Source: an uncultured Clostridia bacterium (lineage in GTDB: Bacteria; Bacillota; Clostridia; TANB77; CAG-508). Taken from it: a stretch of DNA of 22,544 nucleotides. Below the pieces are notes generated by a model, which saw nothing but the letters and a program-made list of their open reading frames with translations, made no database searches and had not been told where the DNA came from. Position 1 is the stretch's first letter. Every line of letters begins with the position of its first letter. This document shows, in pieces, positions 22,023-22,544 of the stretch. The stretch spans positions 1-22,544 of the forward strand of contig CAKPPL010000007.1 of assembly GCA_934177555.1 (NCBI GenBank). The letters run 5' to 3'. The translations under genes were made by a program, and so were the position numbers.

Positions 22023-22544
22023 TTAATTAAGTTTTTCTTTAGCAATTTCTAGTCTTTTTATTACTCTTTCTTTTCCTAATACTTGCATAATTTCATACAT
22101 ATCTGGTGTATTAGTTCTTGCTGTTAATGCTACTCTTAATACTGTACTAACATCTCCTACATGTGCTTTGTACATATCTGGGTTTGCTTTAAATTCTTTT
22201 ACTTCTTTTGCATATCCCATTTCTCCTGCAAGTTCCTTTATTTTATCAAACCATGCTTGTTTATCATCATTTTCATCATAATATTTTGTTATGTATAAAT
22301 CAAGTATTTTTTCAATTTCTTTTCTATCAGATATTACTTGATATGGATATTCTTCATTTTCAAATTCATCATCATACATATATTCAATATTTTCTTTTAC
22401 ATCTGACCATTTAGAAATATCTTTTCTTGGCTTTTTATTTCCTCTTTCTATTCCAAATACTTTTAATGAATATTCTTTATCTTGTAACATTTTTTCAAGT
22501 GTTTTATCATATTCTTTGGCCCATTTTAAAGAATTATTATATAC
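22023..22544 (-). CDS. gltX: Glutamyl-tRNA synthetase, C-terminal part
   Basis: The last 173 codons are present; the reading frame is open to the right edge, so the 5' part lies outside. The sequence holds LKWAKEYDK, PRKDISKWSDVKENIEYMYD, DDKQAWFDKIKELAGEMGYA, HVGDVSTVLRVALTARTNTP and DMYEIMQVLGKERVIKRL. This is the anticodon-binding region of a clostridial GltX-type class I synthetase; the end with KERVIKRL is typical. The catalytic HIGH and KMSKS motifs are not in the window, so glutamate versus glutamine charging cannot be read directly; the family assignment rests on the anticodon domain. Confidence 0.9.
   Translation of the reverse strand, partial: VYNNSLKWAKEYDKTLEKMLQDKEYSLKVFGIERGNKKPRKDISKWSDVKENIEYMYDDEFENEEYPYQVISDRKEIEKILDLYITKYYDENDDKQAWFDKIKELAGEMGYAKEVKEFKANPDMYKAHVGDVSTVLRVALTARTNTPDMYEIMQVLGKERVIKRLEIAKEKLN

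Noticed and set aside
22000..22050. Promoter for the DUF951 gene (TATAAT near 22016-22022)
   Set aside because: The only -35 candidate is about 19 bases away and poor; read-through from gltX is as likely.
1..22544. CRISPR array, insertion sequence or prophage
   Set aside because: No regularly spaced repeats, transposase, integrase or phage genes are seen.

Overview
The window reads as chromosome of an AT-rich, spore-forming member of the Bacillota, most likely class Clostridia. This is inferred from the sporulation genes (spoIIAA-spoIIAB-sigF, spoIID, spoIIQ, spoVG, bofA), the PASTA kinase/PP2C pair, strong AGGAGG ribosome binding sites and promoters of the TTGACA-17-TATAAT type. I cannot name a genus. 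No CRISPR array, insertion sequence, integrase or phage module is visible. Almost everything is housekeeping or developmental, and most of it is packed tightly.

Layout. 1-275 (-): start of a type IV pilin-like gene that runs off the left edge. 276-559: non-coding, holding the pilin promoter, an operator-like palindrome, an orphan plus-strand promoter and a two-way terminator. 560-3940 (-): an uninterrupted sporulation cluster, spoIIAA-spoIIAB-sigF-spoIID-spoIIQ. 4064-7699 (-): prpC-prkC-rsgA. 7834-8106 (-): spoVG with a sigma-H-like promoter, divergent from an unrecognised 178-residue gene (+). 8931-10467 (-): tRNA-Thr(CGT) and murC. 10603-13802 (-): a two-gene cell-surface operon, a secreted glucosaminidase ending in a dockerin and a membrane-anchored Ig/cadherin-like protein. 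13991-16692 (+): a U32-family protein and an unrecognised 87-residue gene. 16727-18238 (-): a CaCA-type exchanger, a DUF2508 (YaaL-like) gene and bofA, which carries an apparent one-base insertion. 18351-21800 (+): serS, purA (base composition clearly richer in GC than its neighbours) and ysxC. 21797-22544 (-): a DUF951 protein and the C-terminal part of gltX.

How the genes work together. SpoIIAA, SpoIIAB and sigma-F form the partner-switching circuit that starts forespore transcription. SpoIID (peptidoglycan hydrolysis in engulfment) and SpoIIQ (forespore half of the channel across the intermembrane space) act directly afterwards, and here they follow sigF with no room for separate promoters. 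SpoVG and BofA are further developmental regulators. PrkC/PrpC reversibly phosphorylate proteins in response to peptidoglycan, and RsgA matures the small ribosomal subunit. MurC and the glucosaminidase act on building and remodelling the wall.

The items most worth a second look are the frameshifted bofA, the fused spoIIA-spoIID-spoIIQ cluster, the dockerin autolysin paired with a membrane-anchored Ig/cadherin-like protein, the compositionally foreign purA, and a possible short RNA at about 495-561. I did not find a clearly novel multi-gene system.
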